NCBI RefSeq assembly: GCF_017313785.1
Contig: NZ_JAFLNL010000002.1
Coordinates: 434,001 to 498,000, forward strand
Direction: 5' to 3'
DNA length: 64,000 nt
Source: Flagellimonas aurea
GTDB lineage: Bacteria > Bacteroidota > Bacteroidia > Flavobacteriales > Flavobacteriaceae
Positions 19,629 through 28,464 of this stretch are shown here, in pieces. The position numbers were made by a program, and so were the translations under genes. Position 1 is the first letter of the stretch. Each line of letters starts with the position of its first letter. Below the pieces are notes generated by a model, which worked only from the letters and a program-made list of their open reading frames with translations, did no database searches and was not told the DNA's origin.

Positions 19629-21062
19629 TTAAAAATCCCAAAGCAAGGGCAATAACAGGAATACGGCCAATGACATAATTGCAATGGAAATAAGGTTCAT
19701 TAAAAATCCGGTCCGTACCATATCCGGAATCCGAAGGTACCCTGAGCCAAAAACGACTGCATTGGGCGGGGTTGCCACTGGCAACATAAAGGCGCATGAT
19801 GCTGCCGAAGTGCATGCTACCATCAGTAAATAAGGATTTATGCCCAAAGTCAAGGCCAGTGGGGCCAAAACGGGAAGCATCATTGCCGTGGTGGCCAAAT
19901 TGGAGGTGACCTCTGTCAAAAAATTGACGCATGTGATCACCAACAGTAGCAATATGAAGAGCGGAAATCCTTCAAAGAATGCCATTTGTCCCCCAAGATA
20001 GCTTGCCAGACCTGTTTCTTGAAATCCTTTGGCGATGGCCATTCCTCCTCCGAACAATAAAATTATCCCCCATGGAATCTGTACGGCTTCTTTCCATTGA
20101 ATCAATGGCCTTCCTGACTTGTTCGCAGGTATGATAAAAAGTAAAATGGCCGACCCGATGGCTATAATGGTATCATCTATATTTGGAATAATTTTTTGTA
20201 AAAGAAATGATCTGGATATCCAACAAAAAGCTGTCAAAACAAAAATGAAGAGGACCATCTTCTCTTCTTTTCCCAAGGGCCCCAGTTCCTTTAAAAGTCT
20301 ATTGATCTCTTCTTTACCACCAGGAAAACGTGACCTACGCAGTGGATAGGCGACTCTTGTGAGGTACAGCCACGCCAATACCAAAAGTAGGGATGCTACG
20401 GGCAATCCAAATTTCATCCATTGCCAAAAACTGATGTCTACTCCGTAGGTTTTTTGAACAAACCCTGCAAAGACCAAGTTTGGCGGTGTTCCAATCAATG
20501 TGGCGATTCCCCCGATAGATGCGGCATATGCGATGGCCAACATTAATAACTTACTGAAGATTTTGTTCTCATCTTCGGGCGTGTCGGGGTTGTCCTTGAG
20601 TTGCTTTACTATGGAAATAGCCATGGGCAACACCATTACAGTGGTCGCGGTGTTGGAAATCCACATGGAAAGAAAAGCTGTGGCCACCATAAAACCCAAA
20701 ACTATTGTGTACATATTTGTACCGATGGTCTTTATAATTTGGAGGGCTATCCTTTTGTGCAGGTTCCATTTTTCAATGGCCATGGCCAACATAAATCCCC
20801 CCATATACAAAAACACATACTTATGCCCATAACTGGCTGTGGTATCTCCCAACGGAATAGTGTCCAACAACGGAAAAAGCACAATCGGCAACAATGCCGT
20901 AACTGCTATGGGAAGTACTTCAAAGACCCACCAAACCCCTATCCAAACAGTTGCTGCCAATATGTCCCGCCCTTGAGGTGAAAGTCCTTCCCCATTAAAA
21001 AAGTGGTGAATCAAAATAAATAGAAGAGGCCCCAATACGGCCCCGAACCGTTTGTACGACAT
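19629..21062 (-). CDS. SLC13/DASS sodium:anion symporter
   Basis: A 477-residue inner-membrane protein with about eleven helices. The two Ser-Asn-Thr type motifs that bind sodium and substrate in VcINDY-like carriers are visible as MWISNTATTVMVLPMA and TEVTSNLATTAMMLP. Family substrates are di- and tricarboxylates or sulfate, and the sequence alone does not decide which. The motif GGVATPPNAVVFGSG-like region (LPVATPPNAVVFGSG) near the C terminus is also typical. The gene lies between the esterase and the exolyase operon, and a strong hairpin just upstream separates it from that operon. Confidence 0.93.
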   Translation of the reverse strand: MSYKRFGAVLGPLLFILIHHFFNGEGLSPQGRDILAATVWIGVWWVFEVLPIAVTALLPIVLFPLLDTIPLGDTTASYGHKYVFLYMGGFMLAMAIEKWNLHKRIALQIIKTIGTNMYTIVLGFMVATAFLSMWISNTATTVMVLPMAISIVKQLKDNPDTPEDENKIFSKLLMLAIAYAASIGGIATLIGTPPNLVFAGFVQKTYGVDISFWQWMKFGLPVASLLLVLAWLYLTRVAYPLRRSRFPGGKEEINRLLKELGPLGKEEKMVLFIFVLTAFCWISRSFLLQKIIPNIDDTIIAIGSAILLFIIPANKSGRPLIQWKEAVQIPWGIILLFGGGMAIAKGFQETGLASYLGGQMAFFEGFPLFILLLLVITCVNFLTEVTSNLATTAMMLPVLAPLALTLGINPYLLMVACTSAASCAFMLPVATPPNAVVFGSGYLRIPDMVRTGFLMNLISIAIMSLAVFLLLPLLWDF

Positions 21063-21085
21063 ATCGTTGTTGTTTAGTTATGTGC

Positions 21086-21127
21086 AAAAAAAGGGACGGT
21101 GGCCATGTGCGGCGCACCATCCCTTTC
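21086..21127 (-). terminator. Rho-independent terminator after the exolyase operon
   Basis: On the minus strand AAAGGGATGGTG and CACCGTCCCTTT form an 11 of 12 bp stem around an 11-nt loop, followed by a run of seven T. It starts 16 bp after the exolyase stop codon and precedes the SLC13 gene start. Confidence 0.85.
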
Positions 21128-21142
21128 TGAAGATTACTAGAT

Positions 21143-23797
21143 TTAGTCGATATTTTCCTTATCCATCCAATAAAGTAAATAAGGAATATTATATGCGTGG
21201 GTCCAACCAAATACACGGAGCCCTTGGTTGGTTTGCCAGTTGGTAAACCGCTTTTTGCTCATGGGGAGGTTGGAAATTTCCAAAAGGTCCTCGCTATAGG
21301 CTTCAGCATTTTGATAGTCTTCCGGTGATTTTGGCAGTTCACCTATTTTCAACATTTCTGCTCTTGTCAACGCTTCGTTCAAATATACTTTTTCACCACT
21401 TATTTCGTAACCCAACAACAATGGGTAAATGGTCGCCAGATAAGATTCCATTTCATGGTTCAATGGAGGTACGTCCCTGACCCATCTGGCATGCTTCAAC
21501 AATGCCTTTCTTACCTCTTCATCTCCTGTTATTTGCTGATACTTATAAAGTCCTTGTGCCACGTAGGTCTGGCTGTATCCATATCTATCCAATAGCAAGT
21601 TGCCCCCTTGTCGTTCTTGGAACTCCAGCATAAGGTTCACCCTATCGTCCAGTTCATCCTTATATTTTTGAAGCTTGGTGGCATCATACAACTCCACTAA
21701 GTTCAGCACAGAAAGGTATAACCTTCGTCCCCTCAGGTCATGATCGCCCCAAATTCTTTTGATATAGGTGTCACCGGTCATTTTGGCCACCTCCAACGCT
21801 CTGTGGTCTGCGGCTAAATAATAATCGGCTATCCACCCTTGAATCCAAACATGCGCACTTAAAAGTGCGTACCAATGTTCGTTGGCATGTCGTCGCCCTA
21901 TACCAAGGTATGGTGTGGATTCTGGCTCATCTTCATAATTCCAAAAATCAATGGCATCGTTGATCTCTCCGTAATACGTTCGTTTTTTGGGCCAATGGAT
22001 GTTGTCCACATCCATCGTATGCCTACTCATCGCTTGGGCCATTTTAAAGTATTCCGGTTTACCGGTACGCATAAAATTAGTCCATAGCATAAAATCTACA
22101 GTAGGCTCATTGTTGGTCCATTGCACCCATCTTCCATCAAAGAAATAGCTTTTTCCATCACCATAATTGAACATGCCATACCATGGTTCGTTCTTTTGGT
22201 TATAGGCCCACCATTGGTATCTGTATTGCAATGCGTTTTCAAACTCTGGATGTGCTTGGGAAGCCGGTGCCATGTTCCCATACACTTTTGAATTTGTGTA
22301 CCACTCGGGTGTGGCATGTGCGACCGGGCTTTCGGTAACATATTCCATTTTCTCCCCAACGGATTCCGTGGCGTCATTATCGTGGAAATAATAAACAAAT
22401 TCCGTGGTCTTGGTGATACCTTGTGCAAAATTGTCCAACATGCCCCCATCTGGCTCTGTATTGTGTCTGGCAAAGTTCATTGGGCCGTTTTCTTTGGGCC
22501 AAATACTTCCCAGCAGAATATTGTTGGCGGGATCTACTTCTATCCCTTTTGGGTATTCTTTCATGAAATTCTTAATGCCCAGACCAACGCCCCGCTTTCC
22601 ATCGGTGATGTTGATCCATCCCTTGGCCCTTTGTGCGGTAGCAATGTTGTCTTCTCCCTTGGACACAGTTGCTTCAAATCCCAATTCTTTTTCAGGGCCA
22701 TCATTTGTCCCTTCTTTCTTAAAATCGTTCAGGTAAAGACTTCTTAAACTGGTGCTTTTGCGCCTATCTGGTCCTTTTTGTAACAATTGAACAGGAGTTT
22801 CATCGTTCACCGTCACTTCTTCCAATACTGTCTTTGCTTCATCATCTTTCCAAGCCCCGTCATAAAGTGGCATCGAAACGCTCACATTATCATCCAAATG
22901 ATATTTTAGCTGGAGTCCAATAGCGGCAATCTGATCGTTCGGCTGTATCCAGCCCATATCATCTTCGGTACTCTCGGATATGATTTCCTGGTTCTGCGTT
23001 GCTATATTGGCATGCTCTCCCTTTTGCTGTTTGTGCTTGTCCGGAACGCCTGTGTAGGTCATCGTATGCAATACTTTTATATAACTCTTACCGGCATAGG
23101 CGTGCAACCAAATGGTAAATGGTGACAGATTATTGTCTTCCCTACCATAAGTGTAAGTCCCTTCTATTCTAAAAATGGTGTGCATAGGACCAGACCCTTT
23201 TTCCCTAAAAACCTCATTGATGACAGCTTTGGATGCATCTATGCCCGAATCGTCCAAAAGATCAAAGAAGGAGCCTCGGTTCTTTTCGGGTGATGAGCCA
23301 ATTAGTTCTTCTTCGGTAAACTTTCCATCTTTGTTGGAATCAAGAAAGACTTCATCCAAAAAACCGTTTCCTTTTTTATGTATTGAAAATGATAGTGGTC
23401 CTGTATTTACATCTATTCCGCCCTGAGGTCTCATGTTGTTCATAGAAACCACCTTCTTCTCTGGAAGGATGGGCACCACGCCATCCCCATACTCCAGCAC
23501 ATAGTCCTGTGTATCTTCGGAAAAAAAGAACACCCATACCCATTTGATGCTGTCGTCCGTTGGTCCCCAATTGCTTACTTCCGTGGTCTGACAAGGTATT
23601 TCCGTGCCATCGGCGGTGAGTAAGCGTAGATGATCTACGGAATTCAATTCTCCTTTGGGGAAAGGTATTCCCAAGGTTATAGGAGCGCCCTTTTTATTGT
23701 TTTCTACCGTTATGGTCACCTGTTTCCCTTTCTCTATGGGTTGGGAGCAGGATTTGAGCAGAAAACATGCCAGCAGTAGTGATAGTATTATTCTCAT
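21143..23797 (-). CDS. PcRGLX/YetA-like rhamnogalacturonan exolyase family lipoprotein
   Basis: An 884-residue lipoprotein with Cys17 (LLKSCSQP). The N-terminal RIFT-barrel-like region contains GIPFPKGELNSVDHLRLL and DDSIKWVWVFF, the hallmark of PcRGLX/YetA proteins. A beta-sandwich (about 300-480) and a C-terminal alpha/alpha toroid (about 500-870, with YRYQWWAYNQKNEPWYGMFN and GRRHANEHWYAL) follow. The founding fungal enzyme is an exo-acting rhamnogalacturonan I lyase (CAZy PL26). Whether this protein is a lyase on the same substrate is inferred. It is the last gene of an operon PIG-L, MFS, ROK, exolyase, and is followed by a strong terminator. Confidence 0.8.
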   Translation of the reverse strand: MRIILSLLLACFLLKSCSQPIEKGKQVTITVENNKKGAPITLGIPFPKGELNSVDHLRLLTADGTEIPCQTTEVSNWGPTDDSIKWVWVFFFSEDTQDYVLEYGDGVVPILPEKKVVSMNNMRPQGGIDVNTGPLSFSIHKKGNGFLDEVFLDSNKDGKFTEEELIGSSPEKNRGSFFDLLDDSGIDASKAVINEVFREKGSGPMHTIFRIEGTYTYGREDNNLSPFTIWLHAYAGKSYIKVLHTMTYTGVPDKHKQQKGEHANIATQNQEIISESTEDDMGWIQPNDQIAAIGLQLKYHLDDNVSVSMPLYDGAWKDDEAKTVLEEVTVNDETPVQLLQKGPDRRKSTSLRSLYLNDFKKEGTNDGPEKELGFEATVSKGEDNIATAQRAKGWINITDGKRGVGLGIKNFMKEYPKGIEVDPANNILLGSIWPKENGPMNFARHNTEPDGGMLDNFAQGITKTTEFVYYFHDNDATESVGEKMEYVTESPVAHATPEWYTNSKVYGNMAPASQAHPEFENALQYRYQWWAYNQKNEPWYGMFNYGDGKSYFFDGRWVQWTNNEPTVDFMLWTNFMRTGKPEYFKMAQAMSRHTMDVDNIHWPKKRTYYGEINDAIDFWNYEDEPESTPYLGIGRRHANEHWYALLSAHVWIQGWIADYYLAADHRALEVAKMTGDTYIKRIWGDHDLRGRRLYLSVLNLVELYDATKLQKYKDELDDRVNLMLEFQERQGGNLLLDRYGYSQTYVAQGLYKYQQITGDEEVRKALLKHARWVRDVPPLNHEMESYLATIYPLLLGYEISGEKVYLNEALTRAEMLKIGELPKSPEDYQNAEAYSEDLLEISNLPMSKKRFTNWQTNQGLRVFGWTHAYNIPYLLYWMDKENID

Positions 23798-23822
23798 TTG
23801 TATAGTGTAGTAAGGTTATTTT

Positions 23823-24668
23823 TTACAGACATAGTGCAGCTGCACCCAAAATGGGCGAATCCACCAAATCCGATGTTTCGATTTTAAAGTTTTCCAATTG
23901 TTTTTGATAGGCAAATGAATCCAGGGCCTCATCCAAAGAAGCCTTGAAAAATGGATAGGCATTACTAATAGATCCTCCCAGAACGATACATTCTGGTGCA
24001 TACAGATAGAGAATTGCCTTTATGGCAACACCCAAATGAACCCCAAACTCGTTGAAGGCGGACAATGCATCGGTGTCTTTGTCAATGGCTTTTTGATATA
24101 GAGCCCTGGCGGATTCCCTATAAGTTTCTTCAAAAAAGAAGCTTCCTGCATAATGCTCCAGAATTCCGTCTTTGTAGGGTAGCATACCTATTTCCCCTGC
24201 ACCGCACAAGACTCCATTATAGAGTTTGTTAGCTATTAAAATCCCCATGCCGAGTCCAGTTCCCAATGAAAGTGCAATACAATTTTTATAAGGTTTGGCC
24301 TTGCCAAAATATTTTTCTCCCAATGCAAAACAATTGGCGTCGTTGTTCAGGTGTACGGGGACGTTGAACTGCTTTTGCACCAATTCTTTTAGTGGGACTT
24401 TTTTCCATGCTGGAATGTTCTGCACATCGTATACCATGCCAGAATCCGGGTCCACTACCGCTGGCACCCCGATACCAATGGCCTCAACGTCGGCGGTCAT
24501 GACTTCATCAATAGTCATCAATAATCTGGAAAGCGAATCCTCTTGTGAGTCGTTTTGGTTTACTTTGGAAAGACTGGTCTGCACCACCTCTTCACCAAAG
24601 ACTCTACCTGTTTTTATCTTGGTTCCGCCAATATCAACCCCCAAAACCGTTTTTGCTTTTTTGTCCAC
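23823..24668 (-). CDS. ROK-family sugar kinase
   Basis: A 281-residue ROK protein. The ATP-binding motif GVDIGGTKIKTG is at residues 9-20, and ALSLGTGLGMGIL is near 140. The zinc-binding Cys motif (CxCGxxGC) of classical ROK proteins is missing. The equivalent segment reads LCGAGEIGMLPY and then LEHYAGSFFFEE. The absence of an N-terminal DNA-binding domain makes it a kinase rather than a repressor. The sugar is unknown, but it probably phosphorylates what the FucP-type permease brings in. Translation starts at GTG, overlapping the permease stop codon (TAGTG), so the two are coupled. Confidence 0.88.
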   Translation of the reverse strand: MDKKAKTVLGVDIGGTKIKTGRVFGEEVVQTSLSKVNQNDSQEDSLSRLLMTIDEVMTADVEAIGIGVPAVVDPDSGMVYDVQNIPAWKKVPLKELVQKQFNVPVHLNNDANCFALGEKYFGKAKPYKNCIALSLGTGLGMGILIANKLYNGVLCGAGEIGMLPYKDGILEHYAGSFFFEETYRESARALYQKAIDKDTDALSAFNEFGVHLGVAIKAILYLYAPECIVLGGSISNAYPFFKASLDEALDSFAYQKQLENFKIETSDLVDSPILGAAALCL

Positions 24669-25924
24669 TAGTCCTTTTTTAAGCTTATGGTTTTATTGTT
24701 CACCAAGGGTTTGGCCCAAAATCCTATGGATAGAATGAACGCCAACGGAATTATCAAAAAAAACATTCCTGATTTTAATGACATTAGTTCACCCAAGCCT
24801 CCCACGATAAATGGTATCACTGCTCCTCCTGCAATACCGGTACAAAGAATACCTGATAATGAACCATGATGCTCCTTTACCGAGTTGAGTGCCAAGGAAA
24901 AGATTATCGAGTACATCACGGAAATGAAGAATCCTACCATTGGGAAACCTATCAACGCCATTTGTTCCGAGCCGGTAAGTGCCAAAATTAAACTTATGAT
25001 GGTGATGGAAGTTGCCAAAATCAATAGCTTTCTACTGTCCATAAACTTTAACAACAATAGGCCCAATAGGCAACCAACGGTCAACATGGCCCAGAAATAA
25101 GATACTGTATTGGCACCTACTGTCTGTGGATCCAGTCCGTGATATTGATTCAAAAATTGGGAAATCCAATTTCCAACACCTTGCTCTGTACCTACATAGC
25201 AAAAGATTCCCAAGAAATAGAGTATGGTCCATTTGTTCTTCAACAAATCCCAATACGAACTGGTATCTCCTGCTTTTTCTTCTTCGGTCTTTTCAAATTT
25301 TGGGTACTTGGTCAAAAAAACATAGAAAAACAATATCAGCGAGATTGCGGCAAAAACTATGTAGAGGGATGCCCATGGCAAAGTTTGTGGCACCCATCCG
25401 CGCAATGTTTCCGCAAATACATCCCCAGTATTGTTCTTGCTCACCAAATATTTATATAAATATGGGCTCAGGAACGATGCAGCCCCAAAAACCAGTTGTG
25501 CCAACACGGAATTGAATGCAAAATGTTCCTCTCCACCAGCTACCCGAAGCATTGGATTTATAATTACTTGTAGCACAGCCATACAGCATCCCAATACAAA
25601 TAAGGTTATGCTAAAAACACCATACTGCGGCAATAGGGCAAAACCCAGGGAAGCAAGCGCCATGACCAAAAATGAAACTGAAAGTAATGTCCTCTCACTA
25701 TACTTTTCGGATAAAAAACCTGCCGGTATGGACATGATGCCGTACGCTATAAAGAAGGTGAACGGCAATAGGCCTGTTAAAGTAAGACTAAGGTCAAAAC
25801 TATCTTTAACGTCCACGATTATGGAATTTAGGATATTGGTTATGAACGAAATCACAAAGAATACGATCATTACCAGTCCTATAATGTGGATGTATCTTTT
25901 GGTCTTGGGCTTGCTGGTCTCCAT
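24668..25924 (-). CDS. MFS sugar permease, FucP type
   Basis: A 418-residue major facilitator with twelve predicted helices. The TM1-TM2 region (FFIAYGIMSIPAGFLSEKYSERTLL) is of the kind found in FucP, GlcP and NagP carriers. The family transports fucose, glucose/galactose or N-acetylglucosamine with protons. The substrate here cannot be told from sequence. The gene is 57 bp from the upstream PIG-L gene and overlaps the ROK kinase start by 1 bp, which makes an import and phosphorylation pair. Confidence 0.92.
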   Translation of the reverse strand: METSKPKTKRYIHIIGLVMIVFFVISFITNILNSIIVDVKDSFDLSLTLTGLLPFTFFIAYGIMSIPAGFLSEKYSERTLLSVSFLVMALASLGFALLPQYGVFSITLFVLGCCMAVLQVIINPMLRVAGGEEHFAFNSVLAQLVFGAASFLSPYLYKYLVSKNNTGDVFAETLRGWVPQTLPWASLYIVFAAISLILFFYVFLTKYPKFEKTEEEKAGDTSSYWDLLKNKWTILYFLGIFCYVGTEQGVGNWISQFLNQYHGLDPQTVGANTVSYFWAMLTVGCLLGLLLLKFMDSRKLLILATSITIISLILALTGSEQMALIGFPMVGFFISVMYSIIFSLALNSVKEHHGSLSGILCTGIAGGAVIPFIVGGLGELMSLKSGMFFLIIPLAFILSIGFWAKPLVNNKTISLKKD

Positions 25925-25981
25925 TATATAATTGGTTGGTTATTTAATTTGGATTCTACCTGGGCGGTCAGTGGTATTTGC

Positions 25982-26869
25982 CTATTTGGAACCCAACATT
26001 GGGAACATTTGTTTGATTTCTTCATCCGTAGGCTGTTTTCCATATTCACAGATTTCAAAGAACTCCACTTGGTTAACTTTTGATGTATCTACGTTAGGGT
26101 ACCATTTTTTAACGGCTTCCAAAGTGCTCGCATCCGGCTTTCTATTCATCCACTTTTCTTTGAGCCATTTTAAACGTTCCTGCTCACCGGTTGGAATAGT
26201 TGAAACATCTACCCCATTGGTCCATGGCAACCATTCGAACATTTGCGAATCGTGGGCTGCCAGGCCTTTTACCTTGGTATCTATAACATCGTCAACAATC
26301 ACGGCTATATCCTTTTGAAAAGGGTATGGTTTCTTGAAATGGTCGCTCATATAAAGAAAAACCGGGTTCTTTTCCAATGGCGGCGTATCCGGGGCCACGT
26401 TTGGTACAATGTTCATATAAGCGGCATCTTGTACAACAGAGCCGGCATTTCTATGATCTGGGTGATAATCGTTCGGTCTCAATCCCAAAACGATGTCTGC
26501 ATCCCATTCCCTGATTCTACGGATTACTTCCAATCGTACGTTCAAGGTGGGGAACAACTCCCCATCGTGGTTGTCCAACACTTCATATTCTGCAATGCCA
26601 AGTGCCTTTGCCGCATCCTTGGCTTCTTGCCGACGTTTTTTGGCAAGGACGCCACCGCCCATGGCATAATGTCCTGCGTCTCCATTGGTCAAAGCCAAAA
26701 ACTTTACATTATGCCCCATTTTTGCAAACAGTGCCGCCGTTCCCCCGAACTTGGAATCACAATCATCGGGATGCGCACCAATTGCTAGAATATTCAAGGC
26801 CTTTTTCTGTTGTGCTTGAATTGTTGTAAATGCAAAGCATAAACAAACTGCCATTATCAACTTTCTCAT
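25982..26869 (-). CDS. PIG-L family deacetylase, secreted
   Basis: A 295-residue protein with a signal peptide (cut after IQAQ). The zinc motif AHPDD is at residues 32-36 and the third ligand region is DYHPDHRN at about 135-141. This is the LmbE/PIG-L pattern for N-deacetylation of amino-sugar derivatives. It is the first gene of the deacetylase, permease, kinase, exolyase operon. An extracytoplasmic N-acetyl-sugar deacetylase would fit a glycan containing amino sugars, though rhamnogalacturonan has none, so the operon's true substrate is open. Confidence 0.9.
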   Translation of the reverse strand: MRKLIMAVCLCFAFTTIQAQQKKALNILAIGAHPDDCDSKFGGTAALFAKMGHNVKFLALTNGDAGHYAMGGGVLAKKRRQEAKDAAKALGIAEYEVLDNHDGELFPTLNVRLEVIRRIREWDADIVLGLRPNDYHPDHRNAGSVVQDAAYMNIVPNVAPDTPPLEKNPVFLYMSDHFKKPYPFQKDIAVIVDDVIDTKVKGLAAHDSQMFEWLPWTNGVDVSTIPTGEQERLKWLKEKWMNRKPDASTLEAVKKWYPNVDTSKVNQVEFFEICEYGKQPTDEEIKQMFPMLGSK

Positions 26870-26976
26870 TTTTCTATTTTATTATTTGGTTCTTTAAAAT
26901 TTTACAATTCGGGTCCTGGTCACCTCCGGTGAAGCAACCAAACTTTTGCATTAAAAACATTCCATTTATAGGTCAG

Positions 26977-26995
26977 TTATCGCACATAGTGATAA
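26977..26995. promoter_or_regulatory. Inverted repeat, candidate operator
   Basis: TTATC and GATAA lie 9 bp apart in opposite orientation, with further symmetric positions (TTATCnC/GnGATAA). It is 108 bp upstream of the PIG-L operon. Regulator unknown. Confidence 0.3.
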
Positions 26996-27067
26996 GTAGG
27001 AAATCCATGGTTTGGGTGCACTGATCAATCAAACTAACCTAATGAATGAAAACATTAATTTTTGATA

Positions 27068-28447
27068 CTAATTCTGATTAAAATTTGGATTGATATCCAT
27101 TTCCCTCTGCGGGATAAAGAAAAACTCTTTTGTACTTGTTATAAAATCCTCTGCCTCTATAACTTTTTCCGTGGCACCAAAGCGCTTCAGGTCGGGCCAC
27201 CTATGGTTCTCAAAGGCAAGCTCCACCCTTCTTTCATGTAGCAACTTCTCCTCAAAGGTTCCTGGTGTAGCGGCATCGATATCCGGTAATCCGGCCCTGT
27301 TCCTTACCTCGTTGATCAAGTCGTAACTTTCTGGTGTTTCCCCCAAGGCTTCTGCTAGCATAAGCAGAACATCGGCATAGCGGAACACCACAAAATTGAT
27401 GTCGGAATCGTTCTCTATGGCCAAATCGGATTGGTATTTTCTGACATGTCTTGCCTCGACAACTTCTCCTTCAAGATTGACGTACGTAGCTCCCATTGAG
27501 GGCTCAAATCTTAAATCTCCATCTTCGTAAGCTTCTAACATAGAAACTGTTGGACGGTTTCTTCCAAACCCGGAACCTGTCTGTAAATCGGTACTGGGTG
27601 AAAAATCATTGGTGTAAAGACTTCCTTGGCCAATACCTCCACTGATATACTGGACCTCAAAAATGGATTCTGCATTGTTCTCATTGGCAACGCCCCATAA
27701 ATCCGAATAATTAGGCAACAATTCGTAACCATAATCGGAAATGATACGTCTCAAAACGGTTTCTGCGGCACCATTGTCCCCCATGGTCAACAGTACTTTG
27801 GCCAATAAGGTAGCTGCAGCCCCTTTTGTTGCCTTGCCGACCTGACTTCCTGAATATGACACGGGAAGGTTGCCTTCTGCAGTGGTTAAATCGGTTACCA
27901 GTTGCTCCAATACAGTGTTTTGATCCACCTGAACAAGCTCGTCACCTGATACATAGGGGGTTAGTTGTAACGGTATATTTCCAAAACCAATGGCCAAGTG
28001 ATAATACACTAAGGAACGGATAAACAGGGCCTCACCGGTTACCCGGTTTTTTAAAGTAGCGTCCATTTCTATTTCCGGGATACGATCCAGGATTACGTTA
28101 CAATTGGAGATCACCCTATAGGAGTCGCTCCATGCAGAGGTTATCTGCTCGTTCAACGCATCCTCTGTAAAGGAATTTATCTCGGTGTACTGACGGGCCA
28201 ATCCGGTGGCATCGGGTCCTTGGTCGGTATTATCGCTTCGCATTTCGAACATTGTCCAATAGCCGCGCCCGTATGTTCCTGTGCTCTGCAATCCTGCATA
28301 ACTGGCATTTATGGCCACTTCGAAATCTTCGGGATCGTTATAAAAGTCCGCCTCGTTTCTATTGGAAATTGGTGCGAGATCTGTAAAATCTTCACTACAT
28401 CCGGTAGCTAGCACCGTACATAGCATTATATATAGAATTCGTTTCAT
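27068..28447 (-). CDS. SusD-like glycan-binding lipoprotein (first pair)
   Basis: A 459-residue RagB/SusD protein. The lipobox ends ATGC at Cys17 and is followed by SEDFTDLAP, an acidic motif of the surface-export type in Bacteroidetes lipoproteins. TPR-type helices and the family C terminus (LLHERRVELAFENHRWPDLKRFG) are present. It caps the SusC transporter outside the cell and captures oligosaccharide. It starts 17 bp downstream of susC, and the four genes sigma, FecR, SusC and SusD form one unit. Substrate unknown, presumed related to rhamnose glycans by location. Confidence 0.95.
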   Translation of the reverse strand: MKRILYIMLCTVLATGCSEDFTDLAPISNRNEADFYNDPEDFEVAINASYAGLQSTGTYGRGYWTMFEMRSDNTDQGPDATGLARQYTEINSFTEDALNEQITSAWSDSYRVISNCNVILDRIPEIEMDATLKNRVTGEALFIRSLVYYHLAIGFGNIPLQLTPYVSGDELVQVDQNTVLEQLVTDLTTAEGNLPVSYSGSQVGKATKGAAATLLAKVLLTMGDNGAAETVLRRIISDYGYELLPNYSDLWGVANENNAESIFEVQYISGGIGQGSLYTNDFSPSTDLQTGSGFGRNRPTVSMLEAYEDGDLRFEPSMGATYVNLEGEVVEARHVRKYQSDLAIENDSDINFVVFRYADVLLMLAEALGETPESYDLINEVRNRAGLPDIDAATPGTFEEKLLHERRVELAFENHRWPDLKRFGATEKVIEAEDFITSTKEFFFIPQREMDINPNFNQN

Positions 28448-28464
28448 TTTTTTCCGTTTTTAGG

